The notes below the pieces were generated by a model that ran no database searches, was not told the DNA's origin, and was given only the letters and a program-made list of their open reading frames with translations. The translations under genes and the position numbers were made by a program. From NCBI GenBank assembly GCA_029266795.1, contig JAQSWE010000266.1:1-5927 (forward strand): a stretch of DNA of 5,927 nucleotides. Reading direction: 5' to 3'. How positions within the stretch are numbered: position 1 is the first letter of the stretch; every line of letters starts with the position of its first letter. This DNA is from Alphaproteobacteria bacterium (GTDB lineage Bacteria > Pseudomonadota > Alphaproteobacteria > Micavibrionales > UBA2020). This document shows positions 1 through 5,785 of the stretch, in pieces.

Positions 1-1222
1 CGCGTAACGGATCGTCGAGGCGGATGCGTTGCAGATGCTCGGGCGCGAAGCTGGGAATGCCGGTCACATGCAAAATCTCGCCTTCGGTCAGCGTGTCGCC
101 GATGCGCAGGTTGCCGTGGTTGGAAATGCCGATGATATCGCCGGCATAGGCCTCCGCCGCAACTTCACGCTCCTGCGCGAAGAACATAAGCGGGTTGTGG
201 ACGGTGATGGATTTGCCCGCGCGCACATGGTGCAGCTTCATGCCGCGCTTGAAATGCCCCGACGACAGGCGCGTGAAGGCGATGCGGTCGCGGTGCTTCG
301 GGTCCATGTTCGCCTGAATTTTAAAGACGAAGCCGGTGACTTTTTCCTCATAGGGCTCGATCGGGCGCACCGATGTCGGCTGCGGCTGCGGGATGGGCGC
401 GTATTCCTTCAGCCCCCCCAGCAATTCGCGGACGCCGAAGTTGTTGAGCGCGGAGCCGAAGAAGACGGGCGACAAATGCCCTTCCAGATAGGATTTGCGG
501 TTGAGCGGCTTGCAGGCGCCGCGGATCATGTTCACGTCTTCGCGCAATTTCTTGACGGCGTCGGGCGGCAGCAGCGCGTCGAGCTGCGGATCGTCCAGCC
601 CTTCGCATTTTACGGCTTCGCCAATCGACGCGCCCTTACTGCGCTCGGCGAGCAGCAGCTGGTCGTTGATCAGGTCGTAACAGCCGAGGAAGTTTTTGCC
701 CATGCCGATCGGCCAGCTGGCCGGCGTCACGTCGAGCGCGAGTTTTTTCTCGACTTCATCCAGCAGGTCGAAGGGGTCAAGCCCCTCGCGGTCCAGCTTG
801 TTGATGAAGGTGATGATCGGCATATCGCGCATGCGCGTGACTTCGAACAGCTTCAGCGTCTGCGCCTCGATGCCCTTCGCATGGTCGATGACCATGATTG
901 CGCTGTCGACCGCCGTCAATGTGCGGTAGGTATCCTCGGAAAAGTCCTGGTGGCCGGGGGTATCGAGCAGGTTGAAGGTGATGTCGTTATATTCGAACGT
1001 CATGACGGAGGACACAACGGAAATCCCGCGCTCCTGCTCGACCTTCATCCAGTCCGACCGCGCATGGCGCACCGACTGCCGCGCCTTCACCGCGCCCGCC
1101 ATCTGGATCGCGCCGCCGAACAGCAGCAGCTTTTCCGTCAGCGTCGTCTTGCCCGCGTCAGGGTGCGAGATGATGGCGAAGGTGCGGCGTTTTTCTACTT
1201 CGTCTCTAATCGTGGTCGTCAT
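1..1222 (-). CDS. prfC: Peptide chain release factor 3 (RF3), N-terminal 407 residues, cut by the window edge
   Basis: RF3 is a translational GTPase that removes RF1 or RF2 from the ribosome after peptide release. My reading of the minus strand gives an open frame from ATG at 1222 to the window edge. Seen: G1 loop AIISHPDAGKTT at residues 16-27, the G2/switch I stretch ERGISVVSS at 64-72, G3 DTPGH at 87-91 and G4 NKLD at 141-144. Later come the domain II stretch GFVFKIQANMDPKHRDR and, near the edge, TGIPSFAPEH followed by RIRLDDPLR. These match RF3 rather than EF-G, as recalled from the E. coli protein of 529 residues. About 120 C-terminal residues lie outside the window. The ATG overlaps the upstream stop by one base (TGATG). 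An AAGGAAAG motif about 10 bases upstream, inside the preceding gene, can serve as ribosome binding site. All G motifs are intact, so the gene looks functional as far as seen. Confidence 0.97.
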   Translation of the reverse strand, partial: MTTTIRDEVEKRRTFAIISHPDAGKTTLTEKLLLFGGAIQMAGAVKARQSVRHARSDWMKVEQERGISVVSSVMTFEYNDITFNLLDTPGHQDFSEDTYRTLTAVDSAIMVIDHAKGIEAQTLKLFEVTRMRDMPIITFINKLDREGLDPFDLLDEVEKKLALDVTPASWPIGMGKNFLGCYDLINDQLLLAERSKGASIGEAVKCEGLDDPQLDALLPPDAVKKLREDVNMIRGACKPLNRKSYLEGHLSPVFFGSALNNFGVRELLGGLKEYAPIPQPQPTSVRPIEPYEEKVTGFVFKIQANMDPKHRDRIAFTRLSSGHFKRGMKLHHVRAGKSITVHNPLMFFAQEREVAAEAYAGDIIGISNHGNLRIGDTLTEGEILHVTGIPSFAPEHLQRIRLDDPLR

Positions 1223-1560
1223 CAGAATATCTTTCCTTCGAACGGGTTCGTGCCCGTTTTGTCTTCTATTTCGACGACCCAGACGTCGGGGTCGCGCTTG
1301 ATGCTGCGGGCGATGTAGTCGTCGGTTTTGCGTTCATCCGCAAGCGTGCCGTCGAACACGTCCATCCAGCCCATTTCCCCGTTCTCGTCGCGCGACTGGT
1401 TGAGCAGCTTGCAGCCGGAACCGGGGATGTAGATTTTCACCATCACCGTGCCCGCGACCTCCGCGCCCTTGTGCACGACGGTATGGGGGATGCCCTTGGC
1501 CGTGCATTGGCGCAGGTGGGCGGTCACCCACAATTCGGTGGGGATACGGTCCTCGGTCAC
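1222..1560 (-). CDS. DUF1491 family protein
   Basis: A 112-residue soluble protein that I recognise as DUF1491, a small uncharacterised family found mostly in Alphaproteobacteria and usually about this length. Supporting sequence: the N-terminal stretch RIPTELWVTAHLRQC, a central GTVMVKIYIPG strand, the GWMDVF motif, and a C-terminal DPDVWVVEIED segment with conserved tryptophans. There is no signal peptide, membrane segment or known catalytic motif, and no function can be assigned. The start is GTG at 1560, inside the fur stop (GTGA, 4-base overlap). No strong Shine-Dalgarno is visible there, which fits translational coupling to fur. Its stop overlaps the prfC start by one base, so the gene sits inside a tight fur-DUF1491-prfC unit. 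Confidence 0.88.
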   Translation of the reverse strand: MTEDRIPTELWVTAHLRQCTAKGIPHTVVHKGAEVAGTVMVKIYIPGSGCKLLNQSRDENGEMGWMDVFDGTLADERKTDDYIARSIKRDPDVWVVEIEDKTGTNPFEGKIF

Positions 1561-1973
1561 TTTTTAATCTTGTGGCCGAAAATCTCGAAGGTGTGGTCGA
1601 TGATTTTATAGCCGAGGCCTTCGGCGATTTTATGGATGTGCTGTTCCAGCTCGTCCGACTGGAATTCGATGACCTGACCCGTTTCGGTGTCGATCAAATG
1701 GTGATGGTGTTCGTGGTCGTGCTCTTCCTTGACCTCGAAGCGCGCATAGGTGCCGCCGAAATCATGCTTCACGACAAGGCCGAGTTCCGCGAGCAACCCG
1801 AGCGTGCGATAGACCGTCGCGATGCTGATCGAGGCGTCGATGCGCTTGGCGCGGTCGCAGACGGTATCGACTGAAGGATGGTCGCCGGATTCCTCCAGCA
1901 CCTTCAGGATCACTTTGCGCTGGTCGGTCATTTTCAGGCCGGCTTCGGCGCATTTCAGGAGCAGTTTAGACAT
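1557..1973 (-). CDS. fur: Fur-family metal-responsive transcriptional regulator (Fur/Mur type)
   Basis: A 138-residue Fur-family repressor. In this family the metal-loaded dimer (Fe2+, or Mn2+ in the alphaproteobacterial Mur variants) binds operators of metal-uptake genes. Seen: an N-terminal winged helix at about residues 10-80 with the recognition-helix motif ISIATVYRTLGLL (49-61), then the hinge YARFE (76-80). The metal-binding C-terminal domain holds a histidine cluster at 85-92, the LIDTETGQVIEF strand (93-104), H112/H114 and H127. H32, E80 and the cluster fit the usual regulatory metal ligands. The two CxxC structural zinc motifs of E. coli Fur are absent; the only cysteines are C8 and C39. 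This is typical of alphaproteobacterial Fur/Mur. I see no Irr heme motif, and Zur is less likely without the cysteines. ATG at 1973 follows a weak ACGGA about 6 bases upstream. Whether it senses iron or manganese cannot be told. Confidence 0.93.
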   Translation of the reverse strand: MSKLLLKCAEAGLKMTDQRKVILKVLEESGDHPSVDTVCDRAKRIDASISIATVYRTLGLLAELGLVVKHDFGGTYARFEVKEEHDHEHHHHLIDTETGQVIEFQSDELEQHIHKIAEGLGYKIIDHTFEIFGHKIKK

Positions 1974-2001
1974 GTTTTCCGTGGCCTTTTTTTGAGTGCA
2001 A

Positions 2002-2007
2002 GTTATA
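2002..2007 (-). promoter_or_regulatory. Possible -10 element of a fur promoter
   Basis: In the 70-base gap between the kinase C-terminal frame and fur, the minus strand reads TATAAC, a 5/6 match to the -10 consensus, which would start transcription about 22 bases before the fur ATG. The hexamer 17 bases upstream, TGGAAT, is a poor -35, so this is only a candidate. No terminator hairpin is visible in the gap, so read-through from the kinase is also possible. Confidence 0.3.
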
Positions 2008-2043
2008 GCCCATCCGCACGCCGAATTCCAGCCCCTTGTTATG

Positions 2044-2457
2044 TCAAGTTTTGGGCGCTGCCAGCATGCGGTCTGCGGGGAAATCGAGGAAAATGCGCGT
2101 CCCCTTCCCCTCGTCCGATTCCAGCGTCAAACGCCCGTCATGCAGCTCCACCATCGCCTTAGCCAGCGGCAGGCCAAGACCGGTGCCTTGACCTTTAAAA
2201 TATTTCGGGTCGTTCACTTGGGCGAACGGCTCCAGCACCAGACGCTGCTTGTCGGTCGGGATGCCACAGCCTTCGTCGATCACGGCGATGCGCAGGATAT
2301 TGGTGGGCTTCAGCATCTTCGCCATCACCTGCACCGATTTTCCGGCGGGCGAGAATTTCACCGCGTTGGCGACAAGGTTGATCAAAATCTGGCGAAGCAA
2401 GCGCTGGTCGGCGCGGATATGCGGCACGGCGGCGTCAACGTCGAATTCCAGCTTCAC
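2044..2457 (-). CDS. Histidine kinase ATPase domain, detached C-terminal fragment of the upstream kinase
   Basis: The 137-residue frame is a complete HATPase_c domain, the ATP-binding catalytic half of a sensor histidine kinase. Seen: N box ILINLVANAVKF (24-35), G1 box DEGCGIP (61-67), F box EPFAQ (76-80) and G2 box GQGTGLGLP (89-97), ending in the usual GKGTRIFLDFP strand. It lacks the HisKA dimerisation helices, which sit in the previous gene in another frame. The first in-frame start is GTG at 2457, but that codon would be an internal valine (VKLEFDVD) in an intact kinase, and no convincing Shine-Dalgarno precedes it. The frame is closed by a TGA at 2482-2484. All ATP-site motifs are intact, so the lesion is recent, is an assembly error, or the domain is still made separately. 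I infer a remnant of a split gene. Confidence 0.8.
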   Translation of the reverse strand: MKLEFDVDAAVPHIRADQRLLRQILINLVANAVKFSPAGKSVQVMAKMLKPTNILRIAVIDEGCGIPTDKQRLVLEPFAQVNDPKYFKGQGTGLGLPLAKAMVELHDGRLTLESDEGKGTRIFLDFPADRMLAAPKT

Positions 2458-3553
2458 CGACGCCGCATGCGTCGCTTTCGATCAGGTTCACCTTGCCCGC
2501 CTCGATCTTCGACATGTCCAGCACGTCGTTGATGATGTCGAGCAAATGGCGGGCCGAGAAATGGATGTCCGACAAATATTCTTCGTATTTCGGGTTATTG
2601 ATCGCGCCGAAGGTATGGTTTTTCATGAGTTCCGAAAAACCGATGATCGCATTCAGCGGCGTGCGCAATTCATGCGACATGTTGGCGAGGAAGCTCGACT
2701 TCGCCTTGTTCGCGCTGTCCGCATCTTCCTTCGCGCGGCGCAGGTTGCGCACCATGTTTTTCCGCTCCGTCACATCGCGGATGGTCGATACCATGAAGCG
2801 GCGTTTCTGCGACAGTTCCAGCAGAGCGGTGGTGACAAGGATATCGGCCACGCTGCCGTCTTTTTTCAGGATCTGCAATTCGCGCGTGCCGTGGCGACCG
2901 CGTTCGATAAAGGCCTGGTGAAGTTTGCGCGAAATCGCCTGGTCTTCCGGCGGGATCAGCATGGCGAATTCCTCGCCCAGCAGATCTTCGCGCGTCCATT
3001 CGTAATCGCCGAGGAAGGTATCGTTCACGCGCACGATGCGGCCATGATGGTCGGTCACGACGATGCCGAGGCCGGATGCGTCGAACAGCGACGTCAGCAG
3101 CATGATCGCGTCGTCGCGTTCGCGCTGCAACTGCACGCTGTCCACCACGTCGGGGCGCGCCATGACGTCGATGAAGCCCACGCGCCCTTCGGCGTCGAAA
3201 ATCGGGTTCAATATAAATGCCTGCACGCGGATGCCGCCCGGCACGCGGGGGACGGCGTTGAAGGTCACGGGGCGTTTCGTTTTCACGCAGGACGTGAATG
3301 ACTGCTCGATCTGTTCCGCCACCGCCCGTTCAAACAATTCGGAGGGCGTCTTGCCGATCATCTTCTCGCGCGGCAAATCAAAATAAGATGCGGCGACGAT
3401 ATTGACTTCCGCATACACGAACCGCCCGTCGGGCTCCGCCGATATCACAAGGCGCGCGATCGGCGCCTTCAGGAAGATATTCCTGAAGTCCCTGTCATGT
3501 ATCGCGGTTTGTTCAGTGACGAGCATCGGTTTCCTGGCGGTATTTGCTTTCAA
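2435..3553 (-). CDS. PAS-PAS-HisKA sensor histidine kinase, truncated before its ATPase domain (likely frameshifted)
   Basis: The sensor and phospho-acceptor half of a cytoplasmic two-component kinase. With the TTG at 3553 as start it has 372 residues. This start is chosen because AAGGAAGG lies 6 bases upstream; the frame stays open to a TTG at 3589, and the first ATG is at 3526. Seen: a first PAS-like domain at about 20-125, a second at about 150-265 ending in the PAC-like STIRDVTERKNM, a short coiled linker, then HisKA with SHELRTPLNAIIGF (phospho-acceptor H294) and a second helix ending DMSKIEAGK (346-354). No membrane segment or signal peptide is present. The layout resembles PleC/DivJ-like kinases of Alphaproteobacteria. 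The frame ends at a stop (2435-2437) about 18 residues after KIEAGK, in a tail that does not resemble the family. The ATPase domain follows in the +1 frame. The PAS ligand and the partner regulator are unknown, and no response regulator is nearby. Confidence 0.85.
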   Translation of the reverse strand: MKANTARKPMLVTEQTAIHDRDFRNIFLKAPIARLVISAEPDGRFVYAEVNIVAASYFDLPREKMIGKTPSELFERAVAEQIEQSFTSCVKTKRPVTFNAVPRVPGGIRVQAFILNPIFDAEGRVGFIDVMARPDVVDSVQLQRERDDAIMLLTSLFDASGLGIVVTDHHGRIVRVNDTFLGDYEWTREDLLGEEFAMLIPPEDQAISRKLHQAFIERGRHGTRELQILKKDGSVADILVTTALLELSQKRRFMVSTIRDVTERKNMVRNLRRAKEDADSANKAKSSFLANMSHELRTPLNAIIGFSELMKNHTFGAINNPKYEEYLSDIHFSARHLLDIINDVLDMSKIEAGKVNLIESDACGVGEAGIRR

Positions 3554-3640
3554 AACGCACCTTCCTTTTTGGTAGCACGTAAGTAGCAAACATCTGGTTA
3601 ACGAATGGTTGCCAAGCCGGAATTGGGATTAAGCTATGTC

Positions 3641-3670
3641 ATTTTAATCGCTAATTATTTTCATAATCAA
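3641..3670 (-). promoter_or_regulatory. Candidate sigma-70-type promoter for the histidine kinase
   Basis: On the minus strand TTGATT (3670-3665) and TAAAAT (3646-3641, a 5/6 match to the -10 consensus) are separated by 18 bases in an AT-rich patch. This predicts a start near 3634 and a leader of about 80 bases before the kinase TTG. Assigned by consensus only. Confidence 0.4.
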
Positions 3671-3671
3671 T

Positions 3672-3700
3672 TTGACGTTGAGGTATTTATATGCCACATT
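3672..3700 (+). promoter_or_regulatory. Weak candidate promoter for the 82-residue orphan gene
   Basis: TTGACG (3672-3677) is a strong -35, but the hexamer 17 bases further on, CACATT, is a poor -10. It would give a leader of about 90 bases. It nearly abuts the kinase promoter on the other strand, so the two genes may share a control region. Some promoter is expected between 3590 and 3780, but its exact place is uncertain. Confidence 0.25.
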
Positions 3701-3784
3701 GTCCGCACTTGAGGATAAGTCGCAGAATCGGACAGGCAGAAAAGCACTGCGACGGCGAGAGTTAGAAACGAGCCATAAAAAAAA

Positions 3785-3789
3785 AGAGG
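3785..3789 (+). promoter_or_regulatory. Ribosome binding site of the orphan gene
   Basis: AGAGG, directly after a run of nine A (3777-3785), sits 7 bases before the ATG at 3797. It is a good Shine-Dalgarno and the main evidence that this short frame is translated. Confidence 0.7.
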
Positions 3790-3796
3790 TGTCCCT

Positions 3797-4045
3797 ATGC
3801 TGCTTGATAAACACTACGTGAATACCGAAGGCAAATCCGTCGAACAGATCATCGATATCATGTTCAAGGAAAAAGAAATCCGCGAAGCGAAAGAACGCGA
3901 AGACCGCCGCGCACAGGCCGAAGCGCTTGAAAAAGCCAAAGCCGAAATCACCGAAAAGAAACCGGCCGTCACCGCAGCCCCCGCCCCTGCGGCATCGGGC
4001 TTCAACCGCGTGATCCAGCAAGTCCGCAAATCGCTGCACCTGTAA
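3797..4045 (+). CDS. Small charged helical protein, function unknown
   Basis: I do not recognise this 82-residue protein. Residues 14-54 are rich in Lys, Glu, Arg and Ala and should form a long charged helix or coiled coil, starting SVEQIIDIMFKEKEIREAKE. An Ala/Pro linker follows (about 56-67), then a short basic amphipathic C-terminal helix (FNRVIQQVRKSLHL). There is no signal peptide, transmembrane segment, cysteine or enzyme motif. It is taken as real because of the good ribosome binding site, the ATG start, the sensible amino-acid composition and a perfect rho-independent terminator 20 bases after the stop. It stands alone, divergent from the kinase and convergent with the RTX gene. The charged helix plus basic tail could suit a protein-binding or nucleic-acid-binding role, but that is a guess. 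A longer frame on the opposite strand (3644-4120) was judged a shadow of this gene. Confidence 0.75.
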   Translation: MLLDKHYVNTEGKSVEQIIDIMFKEKEIREAKEREDRRAQAEALEKAKAEITEKKPAVTAAPAPAASGFNRVIQQVRKSLHL

Positions 4046-4060
4046 GCAGCTGACGCGCAC

Positions 4061-4094
4061 AAAAAACGGCGGCCATGAAAGGCCGCCGTTTTTG
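4061..4094 (+). terminator. Rho-independent terminator of the orphan gene
   Basis: A perfect GC-rich stem, AACGGCGGCC (4065-4074) with GGCCGCCGTT (4081-4090), has a 6-base loop ATGAAA and a T tract on the plus strand. The flanking A and T runs extend the pairing, so it may also work in reverse. Confidence 0.9.
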
Positions 4095-4118
4095 TTTGCG
4101 TAAAATTTCGGGTCGCAC

Positions 4119-4158
4119 AAAAAAAACGCCGCCGGTTTTCATGCCGGCGGCGTTTTTT
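4119..4158 (-). terminator. Bidirectional rho-independent terminator, mainly for the RTX gene
   Basis: A perfect 9-bp stem, CGCCGCCGG (4127-4135) with CCGGCGGCG (4144-4152), has an 8-base loop. It carries eight A on the left, which become the U tract of the minus-strand transcript, and six T on the right. It lies about 20 bases past the RTX stop, so it ends that message and backs up the orphan gene terminator. Confidence 0.9.
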
Positions 4159-4175
4159 ATTGGTTGGACTTTGTA

Positions 4176-5708
4176 CTAGAGCACAAGGTTGCCGTCAGCC
4201 AGCAGCGTCGCGGCATCCAGCCCCGTCACGCCGGCCAGCGTCGCGACCTGCACGAAATGCGCGCCGCCCGTCAGCCCGTTCGCGTCAACTTTGACAATTG
4301 TGTTGCCCAGCGTATCGGTCGAGAACTGGACAAAATCGCCAAGAACGCTTGTCAGGCTGTCATAGCCGGTCACAAGGTTGCTGAAATCCAGCACATCGCC
4401 GTCGGTCGTGCTGAAATCCATGATGCGGTCGGCATGCGCGGCAGAAACAGGCAAGCTGTCGTCGAAGAGGAAGACATCCGCCCCGGTGCCGCCATACAGC
4501 ACATCGCGCCCGCCGTCGCCCGACAGGCTGTCGTCGCCTGCGCCGCCCGTCAGCGTATCATTGCCGAGGCCGCCGTATAGGCTATCGCTGTTGTCGTCGC
4601 CGAACAGGTCGTCGAGGCCTCGGCCGCCGGAGAGGCTGTCATTGCCAAACCCGCCGGAGAGGCTGTCGTTGCCGTCGCCGCCATCTAGGCTGTCATCGCC
4701 CAGATCGCCGCCAAGGCTGTCATTGCCGAGACCGCCCGAGAGCGTATCGAGGCCGTCGCCGCCGGACAAGCTATCAAGGCCTGCGCCGCCCGCGAGACTA
4801 TCGTCACCGATGCCGCCCGATAGGCTGTCATTGCCCACGCCGCCATCCGCGCTGTCGTCGCCGTCATCGCAGGAGAGGAAGTCGTTGCCAACGCCGCCCA
4901 GCAGGCTGTCGTCGCCGAGTCCGCCGGAGAGGCTGTCATTGCCGACACCGCCATCCGCGCTGTCATCGCCGTCATCGCAGGAAAGCAAGTCGTTGCCCGT
5001 GCCGCCCATGAGATGGTCGCCGCCGATGCCGCCGGACAGGCTGTCGTTGCCGACGCCGCCATCCATACTGTCGCTGTCGTCTTCCCCATAAAGGAAGTCA
5101 TTGCCCGAGCCGCCCGATAGGCTGTCGAGGCCGATGCCGCCATAAAGGGTATCGTTGCCCACGCCGCCATCCGCGCTGTCGTCGCCGACATCGCAGGTCA
5201 GATTGTCGTCGCCCGAGCCGCCCAGCAAATGGTCGCTGCCGATGCCGCCCGACAGGCTGTCATTGCCGACACCGCCATCCGCGCTGTCGTCACCATTGCC
5301 GCAATCGAGGGAGTCATCACCCGATCCGCCGGAGAGGCTGTCATCATCGTCTTCGCCATACAGGTGATCGCTGCCCGTGCCGCCCGAGAGCGTGTCGAAG
5401 CCCATGCCGCCATACAGGCTGTCATCATCGGTATCGCCGTACAGGCTGTCGTCGCCGAGATCGCCGAACAGGTAATCGGATCCGTTGCCGCCGTGCAGTG
5501 AATCGCTGTCGTCCTCGCCGCGCAGGTCGTCGCTGCCCGTGCCGCCATACATATGGTCAGAACCGCCGCCGCCGCTCAGGCTGTCATCGCCGTTGTCACC
5601 ATACAAGTCATCGCTGCCGTTGCCGCCGTCGATCGTATCGTCGCCGTCTTCGCCGTGGAGGCTGTCGTCGCCGTCATCGCCGCCGATATCGTCATTGCCC
5701 TTGCTCAT
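4176..5708 (-). CDS. RTX Ca2+-binding repeat protein with type I secretion C-terminal domain, no effector domain
   Basis: A 510-residue, extremely acidic protein. Nonapeptides of the GGxGxDxLx kind run from about residue 5 to 410, roughly 45 copies, many as GNDSLSGG or GDDSLSGG. In RTX proteins such repeats bind Ca2+ and fold into a parallel beta-roll once outside the cell. Residues 406-510 form a type I secretion target domain: GGTGADVFLFDD, an ADRIMDFSTTDGDVLDFS stretch, and the end LLADGNLVL. This is as in the VCA0849-type C-terminal class. There is no Sec signal, membrane segment, protease, lipase or adhesin domain, so I infer a secreted or surface Ca2+-binding scaffold, or a biofilm or S-layer-like protein. 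An ABC exporter must be encoded elsewhere. The ATG at 5708 has AAGGA 7 bases upstream. Cysteines at 136, 172, 244 and 280 are odd for this class. Repeat-rich DNA creates many long spurious frames on both strands. Confidence 0.93.
   Translation of the reverse strand: MSKGNDDIGGDDGDDSLHGEDGDDTIDGGNGSDDLYGDNGDDSLSGGGGSDHMYGGTGSDDLRGEDDSDSLHGGNGSDYLFGDLGDDSLYGDTDDDSLYGGMGFDTLSGGTGSDHLYGEDDDDSLSGGSGDDSLDCGNGDDSADGGVGNDSLSGGIGSDHLLGGSGDDNLTCDVGDDSADGGVGNDTLYGGIGLDSLSGGSGNDFLYGEDDSDSMDGGVGNDSLSGGIGGDHLMGGTGNDLLSCDDGDDSADGGVGNDSLSGGLGDDSLLGGVGNDFLSCDDGDDSADGGVGNDSLSGGIGDDSLAGGAGLDSLSGGDGLDTLSGGLGNDSLGGDLGDDSLDGGDGNDSLSGGFGNDSLSGGRGLDDLFGDDNSDSLYGGLGNDTLTGGAGDDSLSGDGGRDVLYGGTGADVFLFDDSLPVSAAHADRIMDFSTTDGDVLDFSNLVTGYDSLTSVLGDFVQFSTDTLGNTIVKVDANGLTGGAHFVQVATLAGVTGLDAATLLADGNLVL
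4752..5291 (-). repeat. Five-unit 108-bp tandem repeat inside the RTX gene
   Basis: Residues 140-319 divide into five units of exactly 36 residues, each four nonapeptides. Most open DDSADGGVGNDSLSGG; the third opens SDSMDGGVGND. At DNA level adjacent units are close copies: GTCATCGCAG recurs at 4863 and 4971, 108 bases apart, with similar flanks. The outer repeats are more varied, so this block looks like a more recent internal amplification. Confidence 0.85.
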
Positions 5709-5715
5709 GATGTTG

Positions 5716-5720
5716 TCCTT
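5716..5720 (-). promoter_or_regulatory. Ribosome binding site of the RTX gene
   Basis: The minus strand reads AAGGA, 7 bases before the ATG at 5708, within an A-rich leader. This fixes the start, since the RTX repeats begin only a few residues later. Confidence 0.7.
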
Positions 5721-5757
5721 TTTCTTTCGTTTGGTTTCTGCCCGACTACGGGAAACA

Positions 5758-5763
5758 ATGCTA
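5758..5763 (-). promoter_or_regulatory. Candidate -10 element of the RTX promoter
   Basis: TAGCAT on the minus strand would set the transcription start near 5751 and give a leader of about 43 bases. Its worth comes from its spacing to the FNR-type box: the box centre would lie at about -41.5. By itself it is a modest match. Confidence 0.4.
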
Positions 5764-5785
5764 ACGCGCCGTGCCGTTTCGCCGA

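Noticed and set aside
29..1318. Long open frame on the plus strand (429 residues)
   Set aside because: It lies opposite prfC, whose frame carries all RF3 GTPase motifs. The plus-strand product has no recognisable domain and runs past the prfC start into DUF1491.
1557..1973. Irr or Zur identity for the Fur-family gene
   Set aside because: The Irr heme regulatory motif is absent, and the cysteine pairs usual in Zur are lacking.
2435..2484. Programmed +1 frameshift joining the two kinase halves
   Set aside because: I see no recognised slippery site, and a frameshift alone cannot restore the roughly 17 residues that seem missing from the HisKA-ATPase linker.
2249..3301. Long open frame on the plus strand (350 residues)
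   Set aside because: It is antisense to the histidine kinase and spans the kinase break. The opposite strand has clear PAS, HisKA and ATPase motifs.
3644..4120. Minus-strand frame of 158 residues
   Set aside because: It is a Phe/Arg-rich product antisense to the orphan gene, begins inside the terminator region, and runs through the divergent promoter spacer. The plus-strand gene has the better start, ribosome binding site and terminator.
4378..5091. Pro/Ser-rich repeat protein on the plus strand
   Set aside because: It is a mirror of the RTX repeats: Gly-Asp codons read backwards give Pro and Ser. It lacks any end domain, while the minus strand has a full secretion domain and a ribosome binding site.
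4176..5708. CRISPR-like or other non-coding repeat array
   Set aside because: The period is a multiple of 27 bases with no unique spacers, and it encodes RTX nonapeptides in one frame throughout.
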